Origin: RBG-16-66-20 sp036560705
GTDB lineage: Bacteria; Pseudomonadota; Gammaproteobacteria; Burkholderiales; SG8-39
Direction of reading: 5' to 3'
DNA: 64,000 nucleotides
Assembly (NCBI GenBank): GCA_036560705.1
Contig: DATBQR010000058.1
Coordinates: 62,001-126,000 of the forward strand
Shown here: piece by piece, positions 34,425-42,540 of the stretch
Position numbering within the stretch: position 1 is the stretch's first letter
How the letters are laid out: every line of letters begins with the position of its first letter
Position numbers and translations under genes: made by a program
The notes under the pieces: model-generated
The model's database searches: none
The model's input: the letters and a program-made list of their open reading frames with translations, nothing else
Told to the model about the DNA's origin: nothing

Positions 34425-34723
34425 CCGCGGGATCCCAGTGCTCGGCGATCTTGCCGTCGACGATGCGGAACATGTCGAACCAGGTGGTGGTGTACTTCTT
34501 TGACGGGTCGCTGGGTTCCGGGTATTCGCGCACGAACACCATCGTCACCAGATCGCCGTCTGCGGTCATCGCCACCAGCGGCGCCTTGACCTTAGGCTCG
34601 ATCGGCGTGGGCTTGCGGACTTTCGTGAAGAAATCGATGAACGCCTGGCGCCCGGTGGGCACGCGAGGGTTGTGCTGGATGTAGTTCTAGTGGGGCCGCG
34701 AAAGCCAGGACCGTTTTCTTCAT
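34417..34723 (-). pseudogene. Broken exported SnoaL/NTF2-like gene (internal deletion plus frameshift)
   Basis: Two parts of one gene remain. At 34723 an ATG with a good AGGGG site opens a signal peptide (MKKTVLAFAAP). After only about a dozen codons the frame shifts, and the other frame opens with YIQHNP, the conserved motif of SnoaL-like proteins, directly behind a TAG, and continues to 34417 (GRQAFIDFFTK...WFDMFRIVDGKIAEHWD). Roughly 40-60 codons that normally separate the signal peptide from YIQHNP are missing. A short protein from the GTG at 34662 could still be made. Confidence 0.75.
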
Positions 34724-34735
34724 CGTGATTCCCCT

Positions 34736-35122
34736 TCAGGAAACTTTTGCGCCATGTTCCTTCAGCAGCTGGCGCAGGATGGACCGGTGGCAGCGCGATT
34801 CGTCTTCACAGTAGCAGCCGACCGAAAAATCCGTTTCGCGCGAAAGCGCCGCAAGCAGGTCCAGCAGCCGGCTGGCCGCAGGCGCCGCCATCTCCTTCGT
34901 GTAACGCCTGGCGAAGACCTTCCATTCCGCGTCCGAGTCCGCTTTTTGCGCGAGCTTCACCGTCGCCTCGCTCGGCGAGAGATCCGGCAGCCAGACGTCG
35001 TACCAGTTGCCGGAGGCGAATTTTTCCTTCGGCACCCCGCGCGGCGGGCGGCGCACCGTGCCGATGCGCAATCCTTCGCCGGATAGTCTCGGCGTGCCGA
35101 GGCGGACAATTCTTGCCGTCAT
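34736..35122 (-). CDS. DUF488 family protein
   Basis: A 128-residue DUF488 protein. Recognisable pieces are IGTVRRPPRGVPKE, WYDVWLPDLSPS, and the C-terminal cysteine region VGCYCEDESRCHRSILRQLL with the CxCx6CHR pattern of the family. Function unknown; the family is often encoded near stress or nucleotide-related genes. It begins 16 bases after the metW stop on the same strand. Confidence 0.85.
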   Translation of the reverse strand: MTARIVRLGTPRLSGEGLRIGTVRRPPRGVPKEKFASGNWYDVWLPDLSPSEATVKLAQKADSDAEWKVFARRYTKEMAAPAASRLLDLLAALSRETDFSVGCYCEDESRCHRSILRQLLKEHGAKVS

Positions 35123-35138
35123 CAGGGTGCGAAGGGGC

Positions 35139-35714
35139 CTAGGCGCTGACGCGGTAGACGGCCAGGCTGCCGAACAGGTTCGGCAGGACGCTCACCGGGT
35201 TGCCGTCTGTCAGCACCTGCCGCTCGAGGATGCGCAGGCCGAGCCTGGCGCACAGGGCCTCGAAATCCACCAGCGTGCAGTGGTGGACGTTGGGCGTGTC
35301 GTACCACTGGTAGGGCAGCTCTCGCGATACCGGCATGTGGCCGGCGAAGGTGATCTGGATGCGCGCCTTCCAGAAGCCGAAGTTCGGAAACGACACGATC
35401 GCCTCGCGCCCCACGCGCAGCATGTCGCGCAGCAGCGGTTCCTGGCGATGGATTGCCTGCAGCGTCTCCGAGAGGATGACGAAGTCGAAGGAGCCGTCCT
35501 GGAACGCCGACAGGCCGTCCTCCAGGTCCATCTGCAGCACGTTGACGTCGTTGCGGATGCATTCGAGCACCTTGGCGTCGTCGATTTCGACGCCGTAGCC
35601 CGGCGCCTGCCGCGCCTGCCACAGGTGCTTTAGCAGCGCGCCGTTGCCGCAGCCGAGATCCAGCACCCGGGCTCCCGGCGTCACCCAGCGCGCGATGGTG
35701 TCGGCCTCGGTCAC
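35139..35714 (-). CDS. metW: MetW methyltransferase-like methionine biosynthesis protein
   Basis: A 191-residue class I methyltransferase fold with the SAM loop VLDLGCGNGALL near residue 20 and the MetW blocks SFDFVILSETLQAIHRQE and FPNFGFWKARIQIT. MetW is encoded next to metX in many proteobacteria and helps the transferase step. GTG at 35714 overlaps the metX stop by four bases, so the two are coupled and come under the same SAM-II riboswitch. Confidence 0.95.
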   Translation of the reverse strand: MTEADTIARWVTPGARVLDLGCGNGALLKHLWQARQAPGYGVEIDDAKVLECIRNDVNVLQMDLEDGLSAFQDGSFDFVILSETLQAIHRQEPLLRDMLRVGREAIVSFPNFGFWKARIQITFAGHMPVSRELPYQWYDTPNVHHCTLVDFEALCARLGLRILERQVLTDGNPVSVLPNLFGSLAVYRVSA

Positions 35715-36817
35715 AGCGCGATGTTGCCGAAGTAGGCGCGCAGCGCGCCGAAGTAGCGCGGGTCGTCCAGCAGGAAGGCGTCGTGCCCCTGCGGCGCGTC
35801 GATCTCCAGGTAGGAGAGCACGCGCTTGTTGTCCAGCAGCGCCCTTACGATCTCGCGCGAGCGCGCCGACGAGAAGCGCCAGTCCGAGGTGAACGACACG
35901 ACGAGGAAATCGGCCTGCGCGCGCGCGAACGCGGCCGACAGGTCGCCGCCGTAGTCCGCCGCCGGGTCGTAGTAGTCGAGCGCCTTGGTGATGCGCAGGT
36001 AGGTGTTGGCGTCGAAGTAGGAGGAGAACTTGTCGCCCTGGTGGCGCAGGTAGGACTCGATCTCGAAGTCGACGTCGAAATCGAAGCCGGGCGCCGCGCG
36101 GCGCAGCACGCGGCCGAATTTCTCCATCATCGCGTCGTCCGACAGGTAGGTGATGTGGCCGATCATGCGCGCGATGCGCAGGCCGCGGCGCGGCACCACG
36201 CCCTTGTCGTAGTAGTGGCCGCCGTGGAAATCCGGGTCGGTCATGATCGCCTGGCGCGCCACCTCGTTGAAGGCGATGTTCTGCGCCGACAGGCGCGGCG
36301 TCGCGGCGATGACGATCGAATGGCGCACGCGCTGCGGGAAGGACAGCGCCCACTGCAGCGCCTGCATGGCGCCCAGGCTGCCGCCCATCACCGCGGCGAA
36401 GCGCGCGATGCCGAGGCGGTCGGCCAGGCGGGCCTGCGCGGCGACCCAGTCCTCCACCGTCACCACCGGGAAATCCGCGCCCCAGGGCCTGCCGGTGGCC
36501 GGGTTGATCGAGGTCGGCCCGGTCGAGCCGAAGCAGGAGCCGATGTAGTTGTTGCCGATGACGAAGAATTTGTCGGTATCCAGCGGCTTGCCGGGCCCGA
36601 CCATGTTGTCCCACCAGCCGAGGTTGTCCGGCTCGCCGGCGTAGGTGCCGGCGACATGATGCGAGGCGTTCAGCGCATGGCAGACGAGCACGGCGTTCGA
36701 GCGGGCCGCATTCAGTTCCCCATACGTCTCGTAGGCGATCTCGAATTCGGGCAGCACCGCGCCGCTCGACAATTTGAGCGGTTCGGTGAATTTCGCCTTG
36801 CGCGCCTCGACGATCAC
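35711..36817 (-). CDS. metX: Homoserine O-acyltransferase
   Basis: A 368-residue alpha/beta-hydrolase-fold acyltransferase that activates homoserine for methionine synthesis. The nucleophile Ser is in AVMGGSLGAMQAL, and the Asp and His are near the C-terminus (QGHDAFLLDD). Whether it uses acetyl- or succinyl-CoA cannot be settled from the sequence alone. The frame opens at a TTG (36829) embedded in the T run of a terminator. GTG at 36817 has GGGG six bases upstream and is preferred. Confidence 0.93.
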   Translation of the reverse strand: MIVEARKAKFTEPLKLSSGAVLPEFEIAYETYGELNAARSNAVLVCHALNASHHVAGTYAGEPDNLGWWDNMVGPGKPLDTDKFFVIGNNYIGSCFGSTGPTSINPATGRPWGADFPVVTVEDWVAAQARLADRLGIARFAAVMGGSLGAMQALQWALSFPQRVRHSIVIAATPRLSAQNIAFNEVARQAIMTDPDFHGGHYYDKGVVPRRGLRIARMIGHITYLSDDAMMEKFGRVLRRAAPGFDFDVDFEIESYLRHQGDKFSSYFDANTYLRITKALDYYDPAADYGGDLSAAFARAQADFLVVSFTSDWRFSSARSREIVRALLDNKRVLSYLEIDAPQGHDAFLLDDPRYFGALRAYFGNIAL

Positions 36818-36832
36818 GCCGTGCCCCAAAAG

Positions 36833-36866
36833 AAAAACCCGTTCAGCTTGCGCAGAAACGGGTTTT
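36833..36866 (-). terminator. Intrinsic terminator hairpin between the SAM-II riboswitch and metX
   Basis: On the minus strand AAACCCGTT and AACGGGTTT form a strong stem, followed by TTTTTCTTTT that reaches the ribosome site of metX. It lies just downstream of the riboswitch aptamer. It may be the expression platform, or a separate attenuator. Confidence 0.75.
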
Positions 36867-36872
36867 GGCGAC

Positions 36873-36934
36873 TCGTCTCTTTAGCGGAATTTGTAGAGCG
36901 CCCGCAAGCTGAACCTCAAATCGGCGCTGACGGG
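36873..36934 (-). promoter_or_regulatory. SAM-II riboswitch upstream of metXW
   Basis: Read on the minus strand, the 5' leader of metX shows the SAM-II (metA / SAM_alpha) layout: P1 AGCGCC paired with GGCGCT, with the conserved GATTT directly after the first P1 strand, an AGCTTGCG segment before the second strand, then ACAAATTCCGCTAAAGAGA ending in the diagnostic GCTAAA box of the pseudoknot. SAM binding should lower metX/metW expression. The class is best known from Alphaproteobacteria. Confidence 0.85.
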
Positions 36935-36936
36935 CA

Positions 36937-38130
36937 TTATATCCGAGCGGCCCCGCTTGCGATCAGCTTCTCGATTTCCGCCTCCGTGAGCTTCGCTTCG
37001 CGCAGGATTTCGCGCGTGTGCTCGCCCTGGCGTGGCGCGTGGCGGCGGTATTCGGGCGGCGATTCCGACCACTCCGAGGGGACGGCCATGGTGCGGATGC
37101 TGCCTTCGGTGGGATGCTCGACGGCGCGGAAATACCCGGTCGCGGCGAGGTGCGGGTCGTCGATGATGTCGTCCAGGCTGTTCATGCGCTGCACCGGGAT
37201 GTCGGCGCCTTCCATGGCCGCGATCCACTCGGCGGTGCTGCGCTTCTTCATCTCGGCGGCGATCAGCAGGTAGGCGCCCTCGAAGTCCCGGCTGCGCGCT
37301 TCCTGCGTAACGAATTTCGGGTCGGCGAGCAGTTCGGGCCGCCCGATCAGCTCGAAGAACGCGCGCCACTGCTTGTCGTTGTAGACCAGCACGCAGACAT
37401 GACCGTCGCGGGTCTCGTAGGGCCGGCGCTCCTTCGCCAGCATGCGGGCATAGCCGGGCTTGCCACTCTGCGGCAGGTAGGTGTAGCCGCCCATGTGCTC
37501 GCCCATCACCGTCTGCAGCAGGCTTTCGAACATCGGCACGTCCACGCGCTGTCCCTTGCCGCTTTTCTCTCGGTGATAGAGCGCGGCGCAGACTGCGTTG
37601 ACGATGTGCAGTCCGGCCGAGCGGTCGGCGAGGGTCGCCGGCACGTAGCGCGGCGTCTCGGCGCCGGCTTCCCGGGCCAGCCAGGGCAGCCCGACCGCGC
37701 CCTGGATGAGATCGTCGTACGCCGCCTTCGCCGCGTAAGGCCCGCGTTGCGAATAGCCGAAAGCGCCGACGTAGATGAGGCGCGGATTCACCGCGCGCAC
37801 TTCCTCGTAGGAGAGCCTGAGGCGCGCCATCGCCTGCGGCCGGATGTTGTAGACCAGCACGTCGGCGTCTTTGGCGATCGCCAGGCAGGCCGCGCGCCCG
37901 CCGTCCTTCTTCAGGTCGAGCACGATCGAACGCTTGTTGCGGTTGGCGTTCATGAAGATGTGCCCCATGCCCTTGGAGCGCATCGGCGCGTTGTGGCGCA
38001 TGACGTCGCCTTCGGGCGGCTCGAGCTTGACAACGTCCGCTCCGTAATCGGCGAGGATCTGCGTCGCGTACGGCCCCATCACCACCGTGGTGAGGTCGAG
38101 GATACGTACGCCGTCAAGAGGACCGCTCAC
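36937..38130 (-). CDS. CaiB/BaiF family CoA transferase
   Basis: A 397-residue class III CoA transferase. It begins GPLDGVRILDLTTVVMGPYATQ and contains LADYGADVVKLEPPEGD, the RNKRSIVLDLK block, and the catalytic-Asp region around VPATLADRSAGLHIV. It moves CoA between carboxylic acids; the substrate is unknown. GTG at 38130 gives the family start. A Bug-type receptor lies just upstream in the same direction, which may link it to uptake of an organic acid, but this is inference. Confidence 0.9.
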   Translation of the reverse strand: MSGPLDGVRILDLTTVVMGPYATQILADYGADVVKLEPPEGDVMRHNAPMRSKGMGHIFMNANRNKRSIVLDLKKDGGRAACLAIAKDADVLVYNIRPQAMARLRLSYEEVRAVNPRLIYVGAFGYSQRGPYAAKAAYDDLIQGAVGLPWLAREAGAETPRYVPATLADRSAGLHIVNAVCAALYHREKSGKGQRVDVPMFESLLQTVMGEHMGGYTYLPQSGKPGYARMLAKERRPYETRDGHVCVLVYNDKQWRAFFELIGRPELLADPKFVTQEARSRDFEGAYLLIAAEMKKRSTAEWIAAMEGADIPVQRMNSLDDIIDDPHLAATGYFRAVEHPTEGSIRTMAVPSEWSESPPEYRRHAPRQGEHTREILREAKLTEAEIEKLIASGAARI

Positions 38131-38155
38131 GGCGGGATTGTATGCAGATTGACGC

Positions 38156-39106
38156 CTACTGCGGCTGGATTCCGGCTTCCTTGACGAGGTGCGCCCACTT
38201 GGCGATCTCGGTCTGGATGAAGCCCGCGAGTTGCGCCGGATCCATCGGCGCGACGTCGGTGCCCAGCGTGCCGAACTTTGCGGCCACGTCGGATTTCGCC
38301 AGCGCTTTTGCGGTGGCGGCGTGAAGCGCGGAAACAATCTCTCTTGGCGTGCCCGCAGGCGCCATCAGGGCGAACCACGCGATCAGTTCGTAGCCTTTCA
38401 GTTCCTCGGCGATGGCGGGTACTTCCGGCGCGAGCGGCGAGCGTTTCTCGGAGGTCACCGCCAGCCCGCGCAGCTTGCCGCCTTTCGACTGGGCGAGCGC
38501 GTTGGCAAGATCGGCGAAGGTAAAGCTGATCGACCCGCCGAGCACATCGGTGATCGCTTGAGGCAACCCTTTGTAGGGCACGTCGACGAAATCGATCTTG
38601 CCCATCGACCGCAGCATTGCCTGCGATACCTGCGATCCGGACGAGCCGTAGCCCGCGGAGAGCTTGCCGGGGTTTGCTTTCACATAGGCAAGGAACTCCT
38701 TCAGATTTTTCGCCGGAAACTCGGGCGTCACCATCAGCATGAATGAAATGGTGCCGAGGCGCGCGACGGGAGCGAAGTCCTTCACCGGGTCGTAGCGCAA
38801 TTCCCTGAACAGGCTGGCTGCCGCCGCCTGCGGCGTGTTGGTGGTCACCATGAGCGTGTAGCCGTCCGGCGCGCTCCTGGCGACGCTCTCGGCGGCAATG
38901 GTGCCTTGCGCGCCGGGTTTGTTGTCGACCACGAACGGCTGCGCCAGCGCGGCCTGCAACTCCTGGCCGACGACGCGTGCGATCTGGTCGGTGGCGCTGC
39001 CGGCGGGGAAAGGCACGACGAGCTTGACGGGTTTCGACGGATAGCTTTGCGCAAGGACTGCGGCAGAGAAAAAAATTCCGGCAACGACCCCGATCCATTT
39101 GCTCAC
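38156..39106 (-). CDS. Tripartite tricarboxylate transporter substrate-binding protein (Bug family)
   Basis: A 316-residue periplasmic receptor with a signal peptide (GVVAGIFFSAAVLAQ) and the Bug signature YPSKPVKLVVPFPAGSATD, plus VVDNKPGAQGTIAAE and VPYKGLPQAITDVLGG. Bug proteins bind organic acids or other small ligands; most in Burkholderiales are orphans, and no TctA/TctB membrane partner is seen here. GTG at 39106 has GGAG seven bases upstream. Confidence 0.92.
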   Translation of the reverse strand: MSKWIGVVAGIFFSAAVLAQSYPSKPVKLVVPFPAGSATDQIARVVGQELQAALAQPFVVDNKPGAQGTIAAESVARSAPDGYTLMVTTNTPQAAAASLFRELRYDPVKDFAPVARLGTISFMLMVTPEFPAKNLKEFLAYVKANPGKLSAGYGSSGSQVSQAMLRSMGKIDFVDVPYKGLPQAITDVLGGSISFTFADLANALAQSKGGKLRGLAVTSEKRSPLAPEVPAIAEELKGYELIAWFALMAPAGTPREIVSALHAATAKALAKSDVAAKFGTLGTDVAPMDPAQLAGFIQTEIAKWAHLVKEAGIQPQ

Positions 39107-39117
39107 GGTTTTCTCCC

Positions 39118-40857
39118 TCAGGAATTCAATTTCGCCAACAACTCTCTGGTCTTGGCGGGATCCGACTGGCGCAGCACGCGCTGCGCGAGCGGCTGCGCCT
39201 CGGCGAGGTTGGTGCGCAGCACCCGCTCCTTGATCGACAGCAACTGCTGCGCGTGCATCGAGAAATTGCGCAGGCCGAAGCCGAGCAAGAGGCGGGTCAG
39301 GCCCGGCTCGCCCGCCATCTCGCCGCACACGGCGACCGGCGTGCCGCCGCGGTTGGCGGCCTGGATGGTATGCGCGATCAGGTGCAGCACCGCCGGGTGC
39401 AGCGGATCGTAGAGGTGCGCGACGGCATCGTCGGTGCGGTCGATCGCCAGCGTGTACTGGATCAGGTCGTTGGTGCCGATGGAGAGGAAATCCAGGCGCC
39501 GCATGAACATCGGCAGCGCCAGCGCCGCCGCCGGCACCTCGATCATGCCGCCCACCTCGACCGACTTGTCGTAGTCGATGCGCTTGTCCTCCAGCTGCTG
39601 CCTGGCCTGCTTCACCATCGTCAGCGACTGGTCGATTTCGTGAGCGTGCGCGAGCATCGGCAGCAGGATCTTGATTTTGCCGAACTTCGAGGCGCGCAGG
39701 ATCGCGCGCAGCTGGGCGAGGAACAGCTGCGGCTCGGCGAGGCAGTAGCGGATGGCGCGCAGCCCCAGCGCCGGGTTGGGCATGTCCGCCGGGCCGCCCT
39801 CGGTGATCGCCTTGTCGGCGCCCAGGTCCAGCGTGCGGATCACCACCGGGCGGCCGTCCATGGCTTTGGCGACGTCGCGGTAGGCCTCGAATTGTTCGTC
39901 CTCGCTCGGCAGCACCTTGCGGTTCATGAACAGGAACTCGGTGCGGAACAGGCCGACGCCCTGGGCGCCCGACTCCTGCACGTCGCCCAGGTCCTGCGGC
40001 AGCTCGATGTTGGCGAACAGTTCCACCGGCGTGCCGTCCAGCGTCGCCGAAGGCGTCGATTTCAGGCGCTTCAACTTCTGCCGCTCCAGGCCGTGCTGCG
40101 ACTGGCGCAGGCGGTACTCGCCCAGCACCACCGGGTCCGGGTCGACCACCAGCACGCCCTGCAGGCCATCCACGATCAGCAGGTCGTTCTCGCGGACCAT
40201 GTGGCGCGCGTGGTGCAGGCCCACCAGCGCCGGGATGTTCAGGCTGCGCGCGACGATGGCGGTGTGCGAAGTGACGCCGCCGACGTCGGTCACGAAGCCG
40301 CCGAACTTGTGTCGCTTGAAGAGGATCATGTCGGCGGGCGACAGGTCGTGCGCGACCACGATCAGGTTGTGCTCGGCCGAGGGCAGCGGCGCGCTCGGGC
40401 CCTGCGCGCCGGCGAGCGCCTTCAGCACCCGCTCGACCACCTGCTCGATGTCCTGCCGCCGCTCGCGCAGGTAGGGGTCCTCCATCTCCTCGAACTGCGC
40501 CACCAGCTTCTCCATCTGCTGCACCAGCGCCCACTCGGCATTGGTGCGGCGCTCGCGGATCAGCTCCTGCGGCGCCTGCGACAGCGAGGAGTCCTCGAGG
40601 ATCATGCGGTGCAGGTTGATGAAGGCGGCGAATTCGCCTGGCGCGTCGTCCGGGATCTGCCCTTCCAGCGCCGCCAGCTCCTGCTTGGCGCGCGCGATGG
40701 CGGCGTCGAAGCGGAAGATTTCCGCCTGCACCGAGGCTTCCGGGATTTCGTAGTGCGCCGCCTCCAGCCGGGCGCTGGAAACCAGGTGCGCGTGACCGAT
40801 CGTGATGCCGGCAGATACCGCGACGCCGTGCAGCACGAAATTCACAGGGGCGGGCAA
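39118..40857 (-). CDS. ptsI: PTS enzyme I (phosphoenolpyruvate-protein phosphotransferase)
   Basis: A 579-residue enzyme I. The phosphorylated His198 lies in DVGGVTSHTAIVAR. The C-terminal PEP-binding barrel shows LGLRAIRYCLAEPQLF and SIGTNDLIQYTLAIDR. It takes phosphate from PEP and passes it to HPr. It lies downstream of ptsH and an EIIA-Man-like gene in a leftward operon with no sugar permease, so a regulatory role is likely. Confidence 0.95.
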   Translation of the reverse strand: MPAPVNFVLHGVAVSAGITIGHAHLVSSARLEAAHYEIPEASVQAEIFRFDAAIARAKQELAALEGQIPDDAPGEFAAFINLHRMILEDSSLSQAPQELIRERRTNAEWALVQQMEKLVAQFEEMEDPYLRERRQDIEQVVERVLKALAGAQGPSAPLPSAEHNLIVVAHDLSPADMILFKRHKFGGFVTDVGGVTSHTAIVARSLNIPALVGLHHARHMVRENDLLIVDGLQGVLVVDPDPVVLGEYRLRQSQHGLERQKLKRLKSTPSATLDGTPVELFANIELPQDLGDVQESGAQGVGLFRTEFLFMNRKVLPSEDEQFEAYRDVAKAMDGRPVVIRTLDLGADKAITEGGPADMPNPALGLRAIRYCLAEPQLFLAQLRAILRASKFGKIKILLPMLAHAHEIDQSLTMVKQARQQLEDKRIDYDKSVEVGGMIEVPAAALALPMFMRRLDFLSIGTNDLIQYTLAIDRTDDAVAHLYDPLHPAVLHLIAHTIQAANRGGTPVAVCGEMAGEPGLTRLLLGFGLRNFSMHAQQLLSIKERVLRTNLAEAQPLAQRVLRQSDPAKTRELLAKLNS

Positions 40858-40879
40858 GGCTTCAAGGGGCGGGTCCTTT

Positions 40880-41152
40880 TCACTCTCCCTCGTCGAACCT
40901 GTCGGCGATCAGTTTTTGCAGGGCGGCGAGTGCCGCCTCCGCGTCATCGCCTTGCGCATCAATGGTGATGGAGGCGCCCTTGCCGGCGGCCAGCATCATC
41001 ACGCCCATGATGCTTTTCGCGTTCACCTTGCGGCCGTTGCGCGACAGCCAGACCTCGCACGTGAAGCTGCTGGCGACCTGCGTGAGCTTGGCCGAGGCCC
41101 GCGCATGCAGGCCCAGCTTGTTGACGATCTGTACCTCAGCGCTTGCCATCAC
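40880..41152 (-). CDS. ptsH: Phosphocarrier protein HPr
   Basis: A 90-residue HPr. His16 (GLHARAS) is the PTS phosphorylation site, and Ser47 in KSIMGVMMLA matches the site used by HPr kinase where present. Its start overlaps the end of the EIIA gene by four bases. ptsI begins 22 bases downstream. Confidence 0.95.
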   Translation of the reverse strand: MMASAEVQIVNKLGLHARASAKLTQVASSFTCEVWLSRNGRKVNAKSIMGVMMLAAGKGASITIDAQGDDAEAALAALQKLIADRFDEGE

Positions 41153-41586
41153 GGCACCCGTGATCCGTCACCACGCCCCGCGTGGTCCTTCCCGCAGGTA
41201 TCCGTGGTCATGTGTACCACGCCCTCGGTGCCGCCTGAAAGCGCTTTCTCGACCGCGGCGGCCAGTCCCTGGTCGCGGTAGGTGAGCGCGCGGATCAGCA
41301 TCGGCAGGTTGACTCCCGAGATGCCCTCGACGCGGCCCGGCACCAGCAGCTTGAGGGCGATGTTGCCGGGGGTGGCGCCGTAGATATCCGTCAGCACCAG
41401 CACCCCGTCGCCTTCGTCGAGCTGGCGCACCAGGTCGCTCGCCTGCGGCAGGATCGCCTCCGGATCGTCGTGCACCGTGATGCCGACCTGGCGCACCCGC
41501 AGCGGGCGCTTGCCGATCACATGGCTGGCCGAGTGGATCAGCGCCTCGCCGAAGGCGCCGTGCGCGACGATGAGGATGCCGATCAT
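41149..41586 (-). CDS. PTS EIIA component, mannose family
   Basis: A 145-residue EIIA of the Man family: GILIVAHGAFGEALI holds the phosphorylated His9, then VLVLTDIYGATPGNIALKL. No EIIB or EIIC is encoded nearby, so it probably acts as a regulatory phospho-acceptor rather than in sugar uptake. The ATG overlaps the gshB stop by four bases and its own stop overlaps the ptsH start. Confidence 0.9.
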   Translation of the reverse strand: MIGILIVAHGAFGEALIHSASHVIGKRPLRVRQVGITVHDDPEAILPQASDLVRQLDEGDGVLVLTDIYGATPGNIALKLLVPGRVEGISGVNLPMLIRALTYRDQGLAAAVEKALSGGTEGVVHMTTDTCGKDHAGRGDGSRVP

Positions 41587-42533
41587 CGCGTGGTTCCTTT
41601 TATTTTTTTCTCCAGGGAATCCATAAAAGCGCCGGCGACATCAAAACCCGTCTGGTCCTGGATCTCGCGGGCGCAGGTCGGGCTGGTCACGTTGATCTCG
41701 GTGAGGTGCTCGCCGATCACGTCCAGGCCGACCAGCAGCAGGCCGCGCGCGGCGAGCACCGGCCCGAGCGTCTCGGCGATTTTCCGGTCATGCGCCGACA
41801 GCGGCTGCGCGACGCCGCGCCCGCCCGCCGCCAGGTTGGCGCGCGACTCGCCCGGCTTGGCGAGGCGCGCGAGCACGTGGGGCACCGGCTTGCCATCGAT
41901 CAGCAGGAGGCGCTTGTCGCCGTCCTTGATCGCCGGGAGGTAGCGCTGCGCCATGATCGAGCGCGCGCCGCCCTGCACCATGGTCTCGACGATCACGTTG
42001 CGGTTCGGGTCGTCCTGCCGCACGCGGAAAATGCTTTCCCCGCCCATGCCATCGAGGCGCTTCAGGATCACGTCGCGATGCTCGTCGATGAACGCCTGCA
42101 CCGATTGCGGGTCGCGCGTCGCCAGCGTCGGCGCGACGAACTGCGGGAATTCGAGGATGCCGAGCTTCTCGTTCTGGTCGCGGATAGCGGCGGGCCTGTT
42201 GAACACGCGCGCGCCGTCGCGTTCGGCCTGCGACAGCAGCCAGGTGCTGGTCATGTATTCGAGGTCGAACGGCGGGTCCTTGCGCATCAGCACCGCGTCG
42301 AAGGAGGCGAGCTCGGCCTGCTCCGGCGGGTGCGGCCGGTACCAGTCCTCGTCGTTGTCGGTCAGCGACAGGCGGCCGGCGCGCGCGAATACGCGGTTCC
42401 TCCAGTGCAGGTCCGCCTGCTCGCAGGAAAAAATCTGGTGGCCGCGCGCCTGCGCCGAGCGCATCAGCGCCACGCTGGTGTCCTTGTAGCCCTTGAGCGA
42501 CTCCAGCGGATCGAGGATGAAGAGCAGTTTCAC
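41583..42533 (-). CDS. gshB: Glutathione synthetase
   Basis: A 316-residue ATP-grasp ligase adding glycine to gamma-glutamylcysteine. Family pieces are LLFILDPLESLKGYKDTSVALM at the start, FVAPTLATRDPQ, ILKRLDGMGGESIFRV, and LLLVGLDVIGEHLTEINVTSP near the end. It lies seven bases downstream of gshA and overlaps the EIIA gene, forming one operon with the PTS genes. Confidence 0.96.
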   Translation of the reverse strand: MKLLFILDPLESLKGYKDTSVALMRSAQARGHQIFSCEQADLHWRNRVFARAGRLSLTDNDEDWYRPHPPEQAELASFDAVLMRKDPPFDLEYMTSTWLLSQAERDGARVFNRPAAIRDQNEKLGILEFPQFVAPTLATRDPQSVQAFIDEHRDVILKRLDGMGGESIFRVRQDDPNRNVIVETMVQGGARSIMAQRYLPAIKDGDKRLLLIDGKPVPHVLARLAKPGESRANLAAGGRGVAQPLSAHDRKIAETLGPVLAARGLLLVGLDVIGEHLTEINVTSPTCAREIQDQTGFDVAGAFMDSLEKKIKGTTR

Positions 42534-42540
42534 GCGCAGG

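Noticed and set aside
35139..36614. A single 491-codon metX-metW fusion frame
   Set aside because: The frame is open through both genes, but the upstream part is out of frame with MetX; MetX and MetW are separate with a four-base overlap.
38156..39106. Complete tripartite tricarboxylate transporter
   Set aside because: Only the receptor is present; no TctA or TctB gene is nearby, so it is an orphan Bug protein.
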